DNA of 27,203 nucleotides from a virus, in the IMG/VR virus record IMGVR_UViG_3300033149_002803, positions 1 to 27,203 of that record, one strand, 5' to 3'. The position numbers and the translations under genes were made by a program. A model generated the notes under the pieces. It searched no databases. It was not told where the DNA came from and saw nothing but the letters and a program-made list of their open reading frames with translations. The first letter of the stretch is position 1. Each line of letters opens with the position of its first letter. Of the stretch, positions 6,505 to 14,264 are shown piece by piece.

Positions 6505-8076
6505 ATGCCGTGGGAAGAAACTGATGATTTTATACGAAGTGGGCATGGAGATAAGAATAAATATTCTACATGTCGTACTACTACTTTCGATGATAAATTA
6601 CCGAAAGGGATAAAAGCAGTATATTGTAAACGAAAAGATAATAGTAAATGGGAAATTCAAAGTTATTTATTTCCAAAATCTCAAGGATGGAATATGGGCA
6701 ATGCTAAGAGTTGGTTTAAATCTCATAATAAATCTATTAATAAGAATGTTATAGCATATCTTACTAGAAATTTAATTAAAAGTGGTAATATGCCAGCAAT
6801 GATTATAGATACTTCTATTGCAAAAATGATAAACGGTGAGATTGTTAATGTTATAGTTAAGACAAAAGAATTTAAAAAGTATTTAAAAGAACCTATAGCT
6901 TTAGCGGGAGAGGACAATAAAATATATACGATTGTTACTTTAAATGAACCGATAAAAGTAGATAAAAAGCAATTTAATGTATTAATTGATAAACATGGTA
7001 TAGATGAAATTAAATTGGAACAATTAATACAAAAAAACAAAGAATGGAATAATGATATTTTATGGTTATATTCATTTAAGATGTTACGAAAATTTGATAT
7101 GCCTATTGATTTTTATATTCCGCCTGATACTAAGGATTGGATTGATGGTGTTAATATAATGAATTTACAAATATTAGATATTACTAAGGAGTTGTTGCAA
7201 AAGTCTAGTAAAGGTGAATTACAAGATTTACATGAAAAGATACATAGTATTTGGAAATTACTTAAAAAAATAGAAGTTACGGAAAAAAGAATTAAAACTA
7301 TTGAATTACTTATTAATAAGCATAATATTATTAAGGAAATATTTGTAGAAAAAGAGATTGAACATCAAGATATAGATACTTTAGATAATATAGGGAATGA
7401 TAATAATGAAGAAGATTTACAGAAAATAATTAGACAAGAAGGTAAAGAATGGGTTTTGTATTCAAGTGATGGTAAAAAAGTTTTAGGAAGGCATAAATCA
7501 GAAAAAGAAGCGTTAGCACAAGAAAGGGCTATCTTAGTTAATAAGCAGAGAATAGAAAAATTTATCCCTATCTGCAAAATTGATGAAGAAAAATGTATTG
7601 TGTATGGAGAAGTTTTAGTACCTGATGTTGTAGATGCTCAAGGGGATAAGATAACAGTAGAAGAAATAGAAAAAGCATGTCATTGGTATATGGAAAACTC
7701 TCAAAAAAGTAAAGTTATGCACAAAGGCGATTTTATTGAAACTGCTGTAGTAGAAAACTATATAGCTCCTATAGATATGACAGTAAAAAATATGCAAGGT
7801 GAAAGTTATAATATTAAAAAAGGTACTTGGATTATGGCTACTAAGATTTACGACGATAAAATTTGGCAACAGGTTAAATCTGGAGAACTTACTGGGTATT
7901 CTATAGGTGGTGTAGGATATAAAGAAGAAATTCAAATGCGAGATACATTTAATTGTAGTTGTATTAAATGTGGTTATAAAATTATGAAAAGTGAACAGCA
8001 TTGTTCAGAGCTTAAATGTCCTAAATGTGGCGGACAAATGCGAAGGGTTGAAAGACCTAGTACGGGGCAAGAATAA
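6505..8076 (+). CDS. XkdF-like prohead protease with extra N-terminal domains and C-terminal zinc ribbon
   Basis: This 523-residue protein is modular. Residues 1-75 begin MPWEETDDFIRSGHGDK and include the SYLFPKSQGWNMGNAKSWFK segment, seen in many phage proteins. The middle has a mixed domain around EPIALAGEDNKIY, then a helical stretch and a WVLYSSDGKKVLGRHKSEKE segment. From about 350 is an XkdF/S78_2-like putative serine protease with MHKG (H406), AVVENYIAP, KKGTWIMATKI and GYSIGG (S466). The exact catalytic residues are inferred. The tail (about 484-507) is a zinc ribbon, CSCIKCGY...HC...CPKCGG, ending in RPSTGQE. The protease would mature the prohead by cutting the scaffold and perhaps capsid proteins. 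AAGGGGG precedes the ATG by a normal distance. Confidence 0.82.
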   Translation: MPWEETDDFIRSGHGDKNKYSTCRTTTFDDKLPKGIKAVYCKRKDNSKWEIQSYLFPKSQGWNMGNAKSWFKSHNKSINKNVIAYLTRNLIKSGNMPAMIIDTSIAKMINGEIVNVIVKTKEFKKYLKEPIALAGEDNKIYTIVTLNEPIKVDKKQFNVLIDKHGIDEIKLEQLIQKNKEWNNDILWLYSFKMLRKFDMPIDFYIPPDTKDWIDGVNIMNLQILDITKELLQKSSKGELQDLHEKIHSIWKLLKKIEVTEKRIKTIELLINKHNIIKEIFVEKEIEHQDIDTLDNIGNDNNEEDLQKIIRQEGKEWVLYSSDGKKVLGRHKSEKEALAQERAILVNKQRIEKFIPICKIDEEKCIVYGEVLVPDVVDAQGDKITVEEIEKACHWYMENSQKSKVMHKGDFIETAVVENYIAPIDMTVKNMQGESYNIKKGTWIMATKIYDDKIWQQVKSGELTGYSIGGVGYKEEIQMRDTFNCSCIKCGYKIMKSEQHCSELKCPKCGGQMRRVERPSTGQE

Positions 8077-8331
8077 ATGATTAAAAGCTATTATAATCGT
8101 TTTAAATTTAATAAAAAGCATGGAATAGGACTTTTAAAGAATATTATTAGTCTTTTAAGTATATTATATGTGGATAAAAAGTCTTTAATCTATATTATTT
8201 TTACTATAATAGGCAATTATCTTGCTTATTATTATTTTAATATTAGAGATATTAGTTTATGGCTTATAACTCTTTTTGCACAAGGTTTAATATACGAAGT
8301 TATTATTAAAGGGAAAGAGGATATAGTTTAA
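8077..8331 (+). CDS. Small membrane protein, two or three membrane segments
   Basis: An 84-residue protein starting directly after the protease stop codon. A basic N-terminus (MIKSYYNRFKFNKKHG) is followed by hydrophobic stretches at roughly 20-33, 37-55 and 60-78, and a charged C-terminus (KGKEDIV). I do not recognise a family. Size and topology resemble holins, but the lysis genes lie 17 kb away, so a holin role is uncertain. It may affect the membrane or superinfection. It sits between protease and small head genes and is probably translated by coupling, because no strong ribosome-binding site is seen beyond GGGGCAAG. Confidence 0.6.
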   Translation: MIKSYYNRFKFNKKHGIGLLKNIISLLSILYVDKKSLIYIIFTIIGNYLAYYYFNIRDISLWLITLFAQGLIYEVIIKGKEDIV

Positions 8332-8332
8332 T

Positions 8333-8548
8333 ATGGGAATGACAGCAATACAGGTTATTGGAGATATAGCCGCAAGTCATGGTTATAGAGTTATTATTGA
8401 TTCTACTACTACAGCAGGAAAAATTTATTTTGGATTTGCAAAATCGGGAGCGAAAAAAAGTGATGCGGCTTGGTTTATTTTATGTTTAGATAGAACAGTT
8501 AGTGGAATACAGGATTTTGAATGGGCTAATGGCGGTGGATATATATAA
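8333..8548 (+). CDS. Small conserved phage protein of unknown function
   Basis: A 71-residue protein. The central segment GKIYFGFAKSGAKKSDAAWFI followed by a short strand-rich part and WANGGGYI resembles small phage proteins that lie near head or fibre genes and share a 'YxGxAxxGxxxSxAxWxI' pattern. It has no signal peptide or membrane segment. One nucleotide separates it from the upstream stop and it abuts the next gene, so it belongs to the same transcript. A virion or fibre-associated role is possible, but I can show only family resemblance and context. Confidence 0.6.
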   Translation: MGMTAIQVIGDIAASHGYRVIIDSTTTAGKIYFGFAKSGAKKSDAAWFILCLDRTVSGIQDFEWANGGGYI

Positions 8549-9712
8549 ATGAAATATTTTTTATCAATATTGTTTTTAATTTTTAGTTTGCAAATTGCAA
8601 ATTGTTTAGAATATGATTTTGATAATTATAATCCTTTATTACCTTATGGATTTGAACAAGTGCAATCTACACAATCTTATGCAAATGGTATTCAAGTTGC
8701 TATAGATACTAATACTTTAAGAACAGATTTAAATATAGAAATTATTAATAGAATTGCCGAAGATAATCTTATAAGTGATGCAACAGGTCAATTAGCATTA
8801 GAATTACAAAACGAAATTTCTTCTCTTTATTATAATATTGGCGGAGATACACTAGAAGGGGAGATGGATGCCGATTCTAACAATATAGTAAATGCAGGTT
8901 CTATGACATTTACTACAGACGGAATGAAAATATATTCAGACGGGAACTCAATACAACAAAGCACGACTACATTTAATGGACAGATAGATATTAATCTGGA
9001 CGGCATTAATCAAATGATATCTATTACTCAAACACACGACAATAGTATTAATAATCAAGCATTGATTTATGTCAATGACGATAGAACAAAGACTTATGCA
9101 AATCCTAAAGAAGCTACATTTTATGCAGACGTATATCAAAATCTTGCTTACGGGTTCGCTACTACCAGGGATATATACGCTAATGGTGCGGTAAGGGCGT
9201 ACACTTTTAACCCGGCTAATAGTATTGCAATGATGGACTATGCTTCATTGTATTTAGGCAGTTCAAATGATTCATGGATAAGATGGGGGCCATGGGGAAC
9301 TGCTCATAGTGCCAGATGGGTTGTAAAGGTCAATAATGCTGGCTATAGCGGGAATATTGATATTTTAGAGGGGGGCGAGTTTGCAAACAGCTTAAATCAC
9401 GGGTTACAGGCAAACCCAACGCTTAATATTTGGAATGATGGGGCGACAGGATGTTTGAGAATGACCTCTGACGGAGATTTCGGAGTGATGACTGTATATG
9501 AAAGAAGTGCGGGGGTGGAAGGAGTAAAGATAGATACACATACTTACGTAGGTGATGGTGGTGGTTTTTATCCTGATTGGGTAGACCCGCTTCCCAGTTC
9601 CGGTTATGACGCAGGGGCGGTAGTGGTTTCTACAACTACAGGATATGTACTTTACATTTCTACTGAAAAGGTAACATCCGTAAATTCATGGCAGAAAGTA
9701 GCCGACCAATAG
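8549..9712 (+). CDS. Exported tail-fibre-like protein with Sec signal peptide
   Basis: The 387-residue product begins with a clear signal peptide (MKYFLSILFLIFSLQIANC), cleaved near residue 19. Residues 60-130 have the low-complexity fibre style, including GGDTLEGEMDADSNNIVNAG, a pattern common at the base of tail fibre and spike proteins. The rest is Gly-, Ser-, Thr- and Asn-rich and probably beta-structured, ending VSTTTGYVLYIS...WQKVADQ. Position is odd: fibre genes usually follow the tail hub, but this lies between protease and scaffold. Bases 9241-9300 and 9481-9540 are 43% and 45% GC against about 30% in tail genes, suggesting separate ancestry. A signal peptide is unexpected on a virion protein assembled in the cytoplasm, so the product may act in the periplasm or at the cell surface. 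Confidence 0.7.
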   Translation: MKYFLSILFLIFSLQIANCLEYDFDNYNPLLPYGFEQVQSTQSYANGIQVAIDTNTLRTDLNIEIINRIAEDNLISDATGQLALELQNEISSLYYNIGGDTLEGEMDADSNNIVNAGSMTFTTDGMKIYSDGNSIQQSTTTFNGQIDINLDGINQMISITQTHDNSINNQALIYVNDDRTKTYANPKEATFYADVYQNLAYGFATTRDIYANGAVRAYTFNPANSIAMMDYASLYLGSSNDSWIRWGPWGTAHSARWVVKVNNAGYSGNIDILEGGEFANSLNHGLQANPTLNIWNDGATGCLRMTSDGDFGVMTVYERSAGVEGVKIDTHTYVGDGGGFYPDWVDPLPSSGYDAGAVVVSTTTGYVLYISTEKVTSVNSWQKVADQ

Positions 9713-9720
9713 GAGATATT

Positions 9721-10011
9721 ATGAAATACATTACATTAACAATAATGATAATCTTTTGCACTTTGCAAAATGCAAATGCACTGAATCATGTCAACGTAGA
9801 TTTCAACAAAATAGAACAGGCGATAGAAGCATTAGAGCAATATAAAAGAGTGCTGACTGTTTATCAAGACGGGAAGGTTCATATAGGCAGACAGGATATA
9901 GATATTGATTCTAATGATGCCCTTAAAATTTGGATAGAGAACAAACTGGACACCTTGGCTATTGATGCTAATACTAAAATGAATGACCTTAAATCGGAGA
10001 TAACGAAATAA
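9721..10011 (+). CDS. Small exported protein of unknown function
   Basis: I place the start at ATG 9721, preceded by AGGAGATATT, rather than the in-frame ATG at 9688, because 9721 gives a classic signal peptide (MKYITLTIMIIFCTLQNANA, cut after ANA). The mature 76 residues are charged and helical: EQAIEALEQYKRVL, a short strand pair around YQDGKVHIGRQDIDI, then a helix to the end. It has no recognisable domain. It immediately follows the exported fibre-like gene, and the pair mirrors the gene pair at 24105-25513. A chaperone, trimerisation or accessory role for the preceding fibre-like protein is possible but unproven. Confidence 0.65.
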   Translation: MKYITLTIMIIFCTLQNANALNHVNVDFNKIEQAIEALEQYKRVLTVYQDGKVHIGRQDIDIDSNDALKIWIENKLDTLAIDANTKMNDLKSEITK

Positions 10012-10068
10012 TAAAAATATATAAAATAAAAAGTTGATGATACTTATATTATCCTATAAGGAGGCATA

Positions 10069-10737
10069 ATGAAACAATATGATTTATCGAATGTAAAAAC
10101 AAATGAAGTATCTCTTGTAGATTCAGGAGCTATTAAGAAAAAATTTATAATTTATAAAAATAAAAATTCAAAATTGAACATTGGAGGGAATAGATCTATG
10201 ACCTTAGAAGAATTAAAAAAGCTAGGGCTTATTGATGATGAAGAAATAAATAAACTTAGTAAGACAGATAAAAGTGCTGAGGAAATTGAAACTTCATTAA
10301 TTCAGCGACTCGTAGAATCTGTAAAAAAGGTTCTATCTTCTGAAAAAGTTGAAAAAGATAGTGATGGAAAAGATGGTGATGATAAAAATAAGGAAGGGGA
10401 TGAGAAAGCAGATGTTGCTAAGACTAAAGAAGATATAAAAAAGTTGCAGGATAAAATTGATGAGCTTACTAAGTTGCTTGATGAAAGCAAAAAGAGTCAA
10501 GATTTGCTTCAGAAAATTAGCGAATCCAAAGACCTTAAGGAATTTGCACAATATCTTAAGAAATCTAAGGAGCTTTTTAAGAAAACTGAAAACCCTGATA
10601 AAGATACTATGATAGTTAAATCTCTTGAAGGAATTATACAAAGACTAGAGAAAGTAGAGCTTAAATCTAATGGTATTGATGGCAATGAAGATATACAAAA
10701 AAATAAGTCATCAAAATGGGGCGGAGCATTTCTATAA
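10069..10737 (+). CDS. Scaffold-like head protein
   Basis: The 222-residue protein is highly charged and mostly helical. The N-terminus (NVKTNEVSLVDSGAIKKKF) resembles the segment that follows the XkdF protease domain in related phages ('NEVSLVD.gAn+++F'), here encoded as a separate protein. A coiled coil covers about residues 115-200, after an acidic Asp/Lys/Gly-rich linker. The last residues (KSSKWGGAFL) form a short conserved-looking tail. Placement between protease and major capsid gene, composition and length all fit an internal scaffold that is removed during maturation. A strong AAGGAGG precedes the ATG, suggesting high expression. Confidence 0.7.
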   Translation: MKQYDLSNVKTNEVSLVDSGAIKKKFIIYKNKNSKLNIGGNRSMTLEELKKLGLIDDEEINKLSKTDKSAEEIETSLIQRLVESVKKVLSSEKVEKDSDGKDGDDKNKEGDEKADVAKTKEDIKKLQDKIDELTKLLDESKKSQDLLQKISESKDLKEFAQYLKKSKELFKKTENPDKDTMIVKSLEGIIQRLEKVELKSNGIDGNEDIQKNKSSKWGGAFL

Positions 10738-10742
10738 TTGAA

Positions 10743-10770
10743 TTGAAAAATTAATAATAAAAATTATAAA
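10743..10770 (+). promoter_or_regulatory. Possible promoter for the major capsid gene
   Basis: TTGAAA (10743-10748), 16-nt spacer, TATAAA (10765-10770), in the 55-bp gap before the capsid gene. An extra capsid promoter would make sense for dosage. The gap is extremely AT-rich, so a chance match cannot be excluded. Confidence 0.3.
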
Positions 10771-10792
10771 TATTATTTTGAGGTAAAAACGT

Positions 10793-11788
10793 ATGCAAAC
10801 ACCTGAACAGTTAATTGAAAAAGCGATAATTCAGACTGGGGATATGTCTGGAACTGGTGAAGGCGGTTTACTACAACCTGAAATAGCGAATAAATTTGTT
10901 GATTACGTTATTGACCTTTCGGTAATGACAAATAATGCGAGGATGGAAAAAATCACACCTGACCAGAAGTATATTGATAAGGTGGCAGTTGGAAGTCGTG
11001 TTGCAGAAGCTAAGTCACAAGCAACAACGACTACTACTCGTAGAGGAATATCTACTGAAAGAGTTACGATAACGTGTAAACAGATTATAGTTCCGTGGGA
11101 AATTTCAAAAGAAACTCTTGCTCGTAATATAGAAGGGGAAGCTTTTGAAGACCATGTAGCAAAAATGATGGCAACACAGTTGTCAAATGACTTGGAAGAG
11201 TTGTTTATTACTGGAGATACAGACTCTAGCGATGCATTTCTTGCACTTACTGATGGTTGGGCTAAAGATGCTTCTGAAAATGGGCATATTTATGATGCAG
11301 AAAGAAAAGACCTTGATAGTGTTTCTGATGCTAAAACCGTATTCGGGAATATGATACGTTCTATGCCAAATAAGTTTAAGAGAAATCGTGCTAACCTTAG
11401 ATTTTTTATGGGTACGAATGTTGCTCAAGACTACATTGATGCACTTTCAGCAAGAGCAACAACGCTTGGAGATAAGGCACTTTCCGAGAGATTCACGCTT
11501 ACTCCGTTTGGTATAGAATTAGTTGAAGTTCCGACTATTCCGACTAATCTATCGTATAGTTCTCCGACGTATTCCGATAATTCGTATATATTGCTTACAC
11601 ATTATCAGAATTTGATAGTGGCTTTCGAGGTTCAGTATGCTGGCTCACAGTCAGGTATTGAATTATTGAAAGATAGGGATATATATAAGAATACACGGCA
11701 ATATTGTTTACATCTGTCTGCGGATTGTGCGATACAAGAAGATGATGCTATTGTTTATGCAGAGAATGTTAAATCTGTATCTGGATAA
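10793..11788 (+). CDS. Major capsid protein, HK97-fold
   Basis: The 331-residue protein forms the icosahedral shell. The pattern is that of phage HK97-fold capsid proteins: a flexible N-terminus (GTGEGGLLQPEIANKFVDYV), an extended loop with TTTTTRRGISTERVTI, the long spine helix around FEDHVAKMMATQLSNDLEELF, FITGDTDS, and a strand-rich P domain with ALSERFTLTPFGIELVEVP and LLTHYQNLIVAF near the end. There is no large N-terminal delta domain, consistent with the separate scaffold gene upstream. GAGGT lies before the ATG. It is preceded by a possible promoter and followed by a long RNA hairpin, both of which would favour abundant message. Confidence 0.9.
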   Translation: MQTPEQLIEKAIIQTGDMSGTGEGGLLQPEIANKFVDYVIDLSVMTNNARMEKITPDQKYIDKVAVGSRVAEAKSQATTTTTRRGISTERVTITCKQIIVPWEISKETLARNIEGEAFEDHVAKMMATQLSNDLEELFITGDTDSSDAFLALTDGWAKDASENGHIYDAERKDLDSVSDAKTVFGNMIRSMPNKFKRNRANLRFFMGTNVAQDYIDALSARATTLGDKALSERFTLTPFGIELVEVPTIPTNLSYSSPTYSDNSYILLTHYQNLIVAFEVQYAGSQSGIELLKDRDIYKNTRQYCLHLSADCAIQEDDAIVYAENVKSVSG

Positions 11789-11808
11789 GAATTAAAAAAC
11801 TTTAAATA

Positions 11809-11885
11809 TGTATGGGAGTGGTTAGAATTAATTATGTTAGTAAGAGATTATCTGAAAACTATTAAACATCTAGCCACCCCATACA
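11809..11885 (+). repeat. Long imperfect inverted repeat / RNA hairpin after the capsid gene
   Basis: Arms 11809-11826 and 11869-11885 pair over 17 positions with one bulged A and one G-U pair (TGTATGGG..GTGG against CCAC..CCCATACA). The 42-nt loop can pair further (ATGTT 11834-11838 with AACAT 11865-11869, then AGT with ACT). No T-run follows, so it is not a standard intrinsic terminator. It may be a 3' stabiliser or RNase III processing site for capsid mRNA, or a small inserted palindromic element. Confidence 0.7.
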
Positions 11886-11903
11886 GTAAGTTAGGAGAAG
11901 AAA

Positions 11904-13826
11904 ATGCGATTTGTTTTAAATGATAAATTAGGTAGTTTTAGATTTAGAACTTATACTTTTTTGCCGAAAAAAGTAATAGATGTTATTAATGAAAATGATA
12001 TATGTGATTTACTAAAAAATAAAAAAGTAAAAGCTCTTGATTTAAAAGTCGTAAAAACTGAAACTATTCCTATTGTAGAAAAGAAAGCAAAAGAAGGACA
12101 ATTAAGAATAGGAGCTTTGAGGGTCGGAGGATTAGGAGATACTTTACAGTTAGGTTGTCATGCTAGAGCTATCAAGCGTAAATTTCCTGCATGCTTTTTA
12201 ACTGTTTATGTGCGTGATAAAATAGCTGTAGAAATTATGCAATATAATAAGTGGATTGATAAAACTATACAAGTTGGTATGCAAAGTTGGGATAATATTG
12301 TAGATAGAGAATCTATTAGATATGATATTTTTTATGATTTTAGATATGTGGTAAAAGTTATATTTAATACTGATAAATTTCCTAAGTATAAAAAGCAGAC
12401 TGAAGATATTTTTGAACAGTATAAAAAAATATATAATAATTTCTGCAAAAGTAATTATAAATTAGAAAAATTAAATACTAATTTAATAGATTTTAGTAAT
12501 AAAACTGCATGCTTAGATGGTTCTGAAAATGATTTAACTTTTGATTTAAAGAATAATTTTTGTGGTTATGCTAGAGTAATGGCGAAACAAAAATATATAA
12601 CGATTCATGTTTCTTCTGGTAAATATAGAATAACTAAATCGTGGAATATTGAAAGATGGCAACAGATTGTTAAATATCTTATTAGTTTGGGTTATACTAT
12701 TATACAGTTAGGAAGCAAGGGAGAGCCAGTTATTAACAATGTAGTTGATTTAACTGGATTATCGAATATACAAGAAACTGCTTGGATTTTACATGGTTCG
12801 CAATTTCATATAGACACAGAAGGAGGATTAGTACATTTAGCGAAAGCAGTTAATACTCAATCTATAGTTATATTTGGTGCTACTCCAGTAGAATGTTTTG
12901 GTTATAAAGGGAATATTAATATTAGAGATAACAGTTGTTCTCCTTGCTGGTATAGAACAATAGACTGGGAGCAAAAATGTCCTGATGGTTACGAAACGCC
13001 TATATGTTTAGACAAAATAAGCGTTGATTTGGTTAAAGAAGCGATTAATGTATTTCATATACAGTTTAAAGACAAAAAGGAAATAGTTAGTAAAATAGAA
13101 AGACCTTTAGTTAGTATTATTATTCCAGTTTATAATCAATTAAAATATTTGAAAGTTACAATAGATTCGATATTAAATAACACGAAAGAAAATATCGAAT
13201 TAATTATTATTGATAATGGTTCTGGAAATGAAGTTAAAGAATATCTTAATAATTATAAAAGCTCGAAGATGATTCATATTATTACTAACGATAAAAATTT
13301 AGGATTCGGAAAAGCGAATAATCAAGGTGCAAAAAGAGCACAGGGAAAATATTTATTATTTTTAAATAGTGATGTCAAAGTAAGTAATGATTGGCTTACT
13401 AAGTTACTTGATGGAATTAATGAGGAAAAAATTGGCATGGTTGGGGTAGCTGGTGGCAGATTAGATAAAAATTTTAGATGTACTGGTATAGTTAGAACTA
13501 ATGATGCAAGTTATAATTATTTAGAAGGATGGTGTTTATTATTAGAAAAGCAATTATTCGATGATATTGGTGGATGGGATGAAAGATTTTTTGCTTTTAG
13601 TGAAGATGCAGATTTAAGTTATAGAATTAAAAAATGCGGTTATAAATTAAAAATAGTTGAAGGGGTTCATATTCATCATTATAGAAATAGAACGGTTTAT
13701 AATCAAAATGATTTTGATGTTGCAAAAATGTCATTAGAAAGTAGTAATAAACTAAAGATAAAAATAAAAAGTAGAGGAGGGAGTAAAAATGAAGTATGCA
13801 AAATTAAAGAAAGGCAGTTCTTATAG
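11904..13826 (+). CDS. Bifunctional glycosyltransferase: GT9 (heptosyltransferase-like) fused to GT2
   Basis: The 640-residue protein has three parts. Residues 1-60 form a short domain, with YTFLPKK and VINENDICDLL, resembling the N-terminus of the next gene. Residues about 65-395 are GT9-like (GT-B fold): RVGGLGDTLQLGCHARAIK, ITIHVSSGKYRITKSWNIER, and HIDTEGGLVHLAKAVNTQS, as in ADP-heptose:LPS heptosyltransferases. From about 400 is a GT2 (GT-A fold) domain: RPLVSIIIPVYNQ, NLGFGKANNQGAK, the LNSDV metal/sugar-nucleotide motif near 487, and EDADLSYRIKKCGYKL near 567. The substrate is unknown. It could glycosylate virion proteins or alter host surface sugars. Location between the capsid and neck genes favours a virion target. 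AGGAGAAGAAA lies before the ATG. Confidence 0.85.
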   Translation: MRFVLNDKLGSFRFRTYTFLPKKVIDVINENDICDLLKNKKVKALDLKVVKTETIPIVEKKAKEGQLRIGALRVGGLGDTLQLGCHARAIKRKFPACFLTVYVRDKIAVEIMQYNKWIDKTIQVGMQSWDNIVDRESIRYDIFYDFRYVVKVIFNTDKFPKYKKQTEDIFEQYKKIYNNFCKSNYKLEKLNTNLIDFSNKTACLDGSENDLTFDLKNNFCGYARVMAKQKYITIHVSSGKYRITKSWNIERWQQIVKYLISLGYTIIQLGSKGEPVINNVVDLTGLSNIQETAWILHGSQFHIDTEGGLVHLAKAVNTQSIVIFGATPVECFGYKGNINIRDNSCSPCWYRTIDWEQKCPDGYETPICLDKISVDLVKEAINVFHIQFKDKKEIVSKIERPLVSIIIPVYNQLKYLKVTIDSILNNTKENIELIIIDNGSGNEVKEYLNNYKSSKMIHIITNDKNLGFGKANNQGAKRAQGKYLLFLNSDVKVSNDWLTKLLDGINEEKIGMVGVAGGRLDKNFRCTGIVRTNDASYNYLEGWCLLLEKQLFDDIGGWDERFFAFSEDADLSYRIKKCGYKLKIVEGVHIHHYRNRTVYNQNDFDVAKMSLESSNKLKIKIKSRGGSKNEVCKIKERQFL

Positions 13827-14262
13827 AACTAAAGGATATACGTTTAATAAGGGTATTTGGGTTGAAATAAATGAAAATGATGTACAGTATTTAATAGATA
13901 ATTGTAGTAGTAAAATAGAGTTTGCTCCTGATGGGATAGTACCTAAAAATGATATACAAGAAACTAATCTTAATGGGATAATTGGAATGCAAGGCGAAGG
14001 TAAAAAACAAACTGTTGGCACTATTGGTTTTAAAGAAAGTGTAAGAGATGAGTTTTCTGATGCAGAGGAAGCAGAAATAATTAAAGTAAAAGAAAAATAT
14101 CAGAGAAAAAGAGAAAAAGCAATTAAAGTAAAAGAGGAAAAAGAATTGCAAGAAAAAACAGAAAGAGAAAAACAGACAGAAAAAAATAATAAGCCAGAAA
14201 GCAAAGGCGATATTTCTGATGCTCAATATATTCATAAGAAATATAGAAACGAAGGTGATTAA
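13789..14262 (+). CDS. Neck-region phage protein with coiled-coil tail
   Basis: A 157-residue protein overlapping the glycosyltransferase end by 38 nt, with a strong ribosome-binding site (GAGGAGGGAG) just upstream. Residues 1-50 form a small strand-rich domain (KLKKGSSYRTKGYTFNKGIWV, INENDVQYLIDN) of a kind found in small proteins next to capsid genes. A Gly-rich linker and a long Lys/Glu coiled coil (about 95-145) follow. The N-terminal motif YTF..K..I.V..INEND also occurs at the start of the glycosyltransferase. Function is unknown. A head or neck accessory role is inferred from place and domain style. Confidence 0.65.
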   Translation: MKYAKLKKGSSYRTKGYTFNKGIWVEINENDVQYLIDNCSSKIEFAPDGIVPKNDIQETNLNGIIGMQGEGKKQTVGTIGFKESVRDEFSDAEEAEIIKVKEKYQRKREKAIKVKEEKELQEKTEREKQTEKNNKPESKGDISDAQYIHKKYRNEGD

Positions 14263-14264
14263 AT

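Noticed and set aside
11834-11923. 29-codon ORF inside the post-capsid hairpin
   Set aside because: No ribosome-binding site at proper distance. It overlaps the glycosyltransferase start and most of it is explained by the palindrome.
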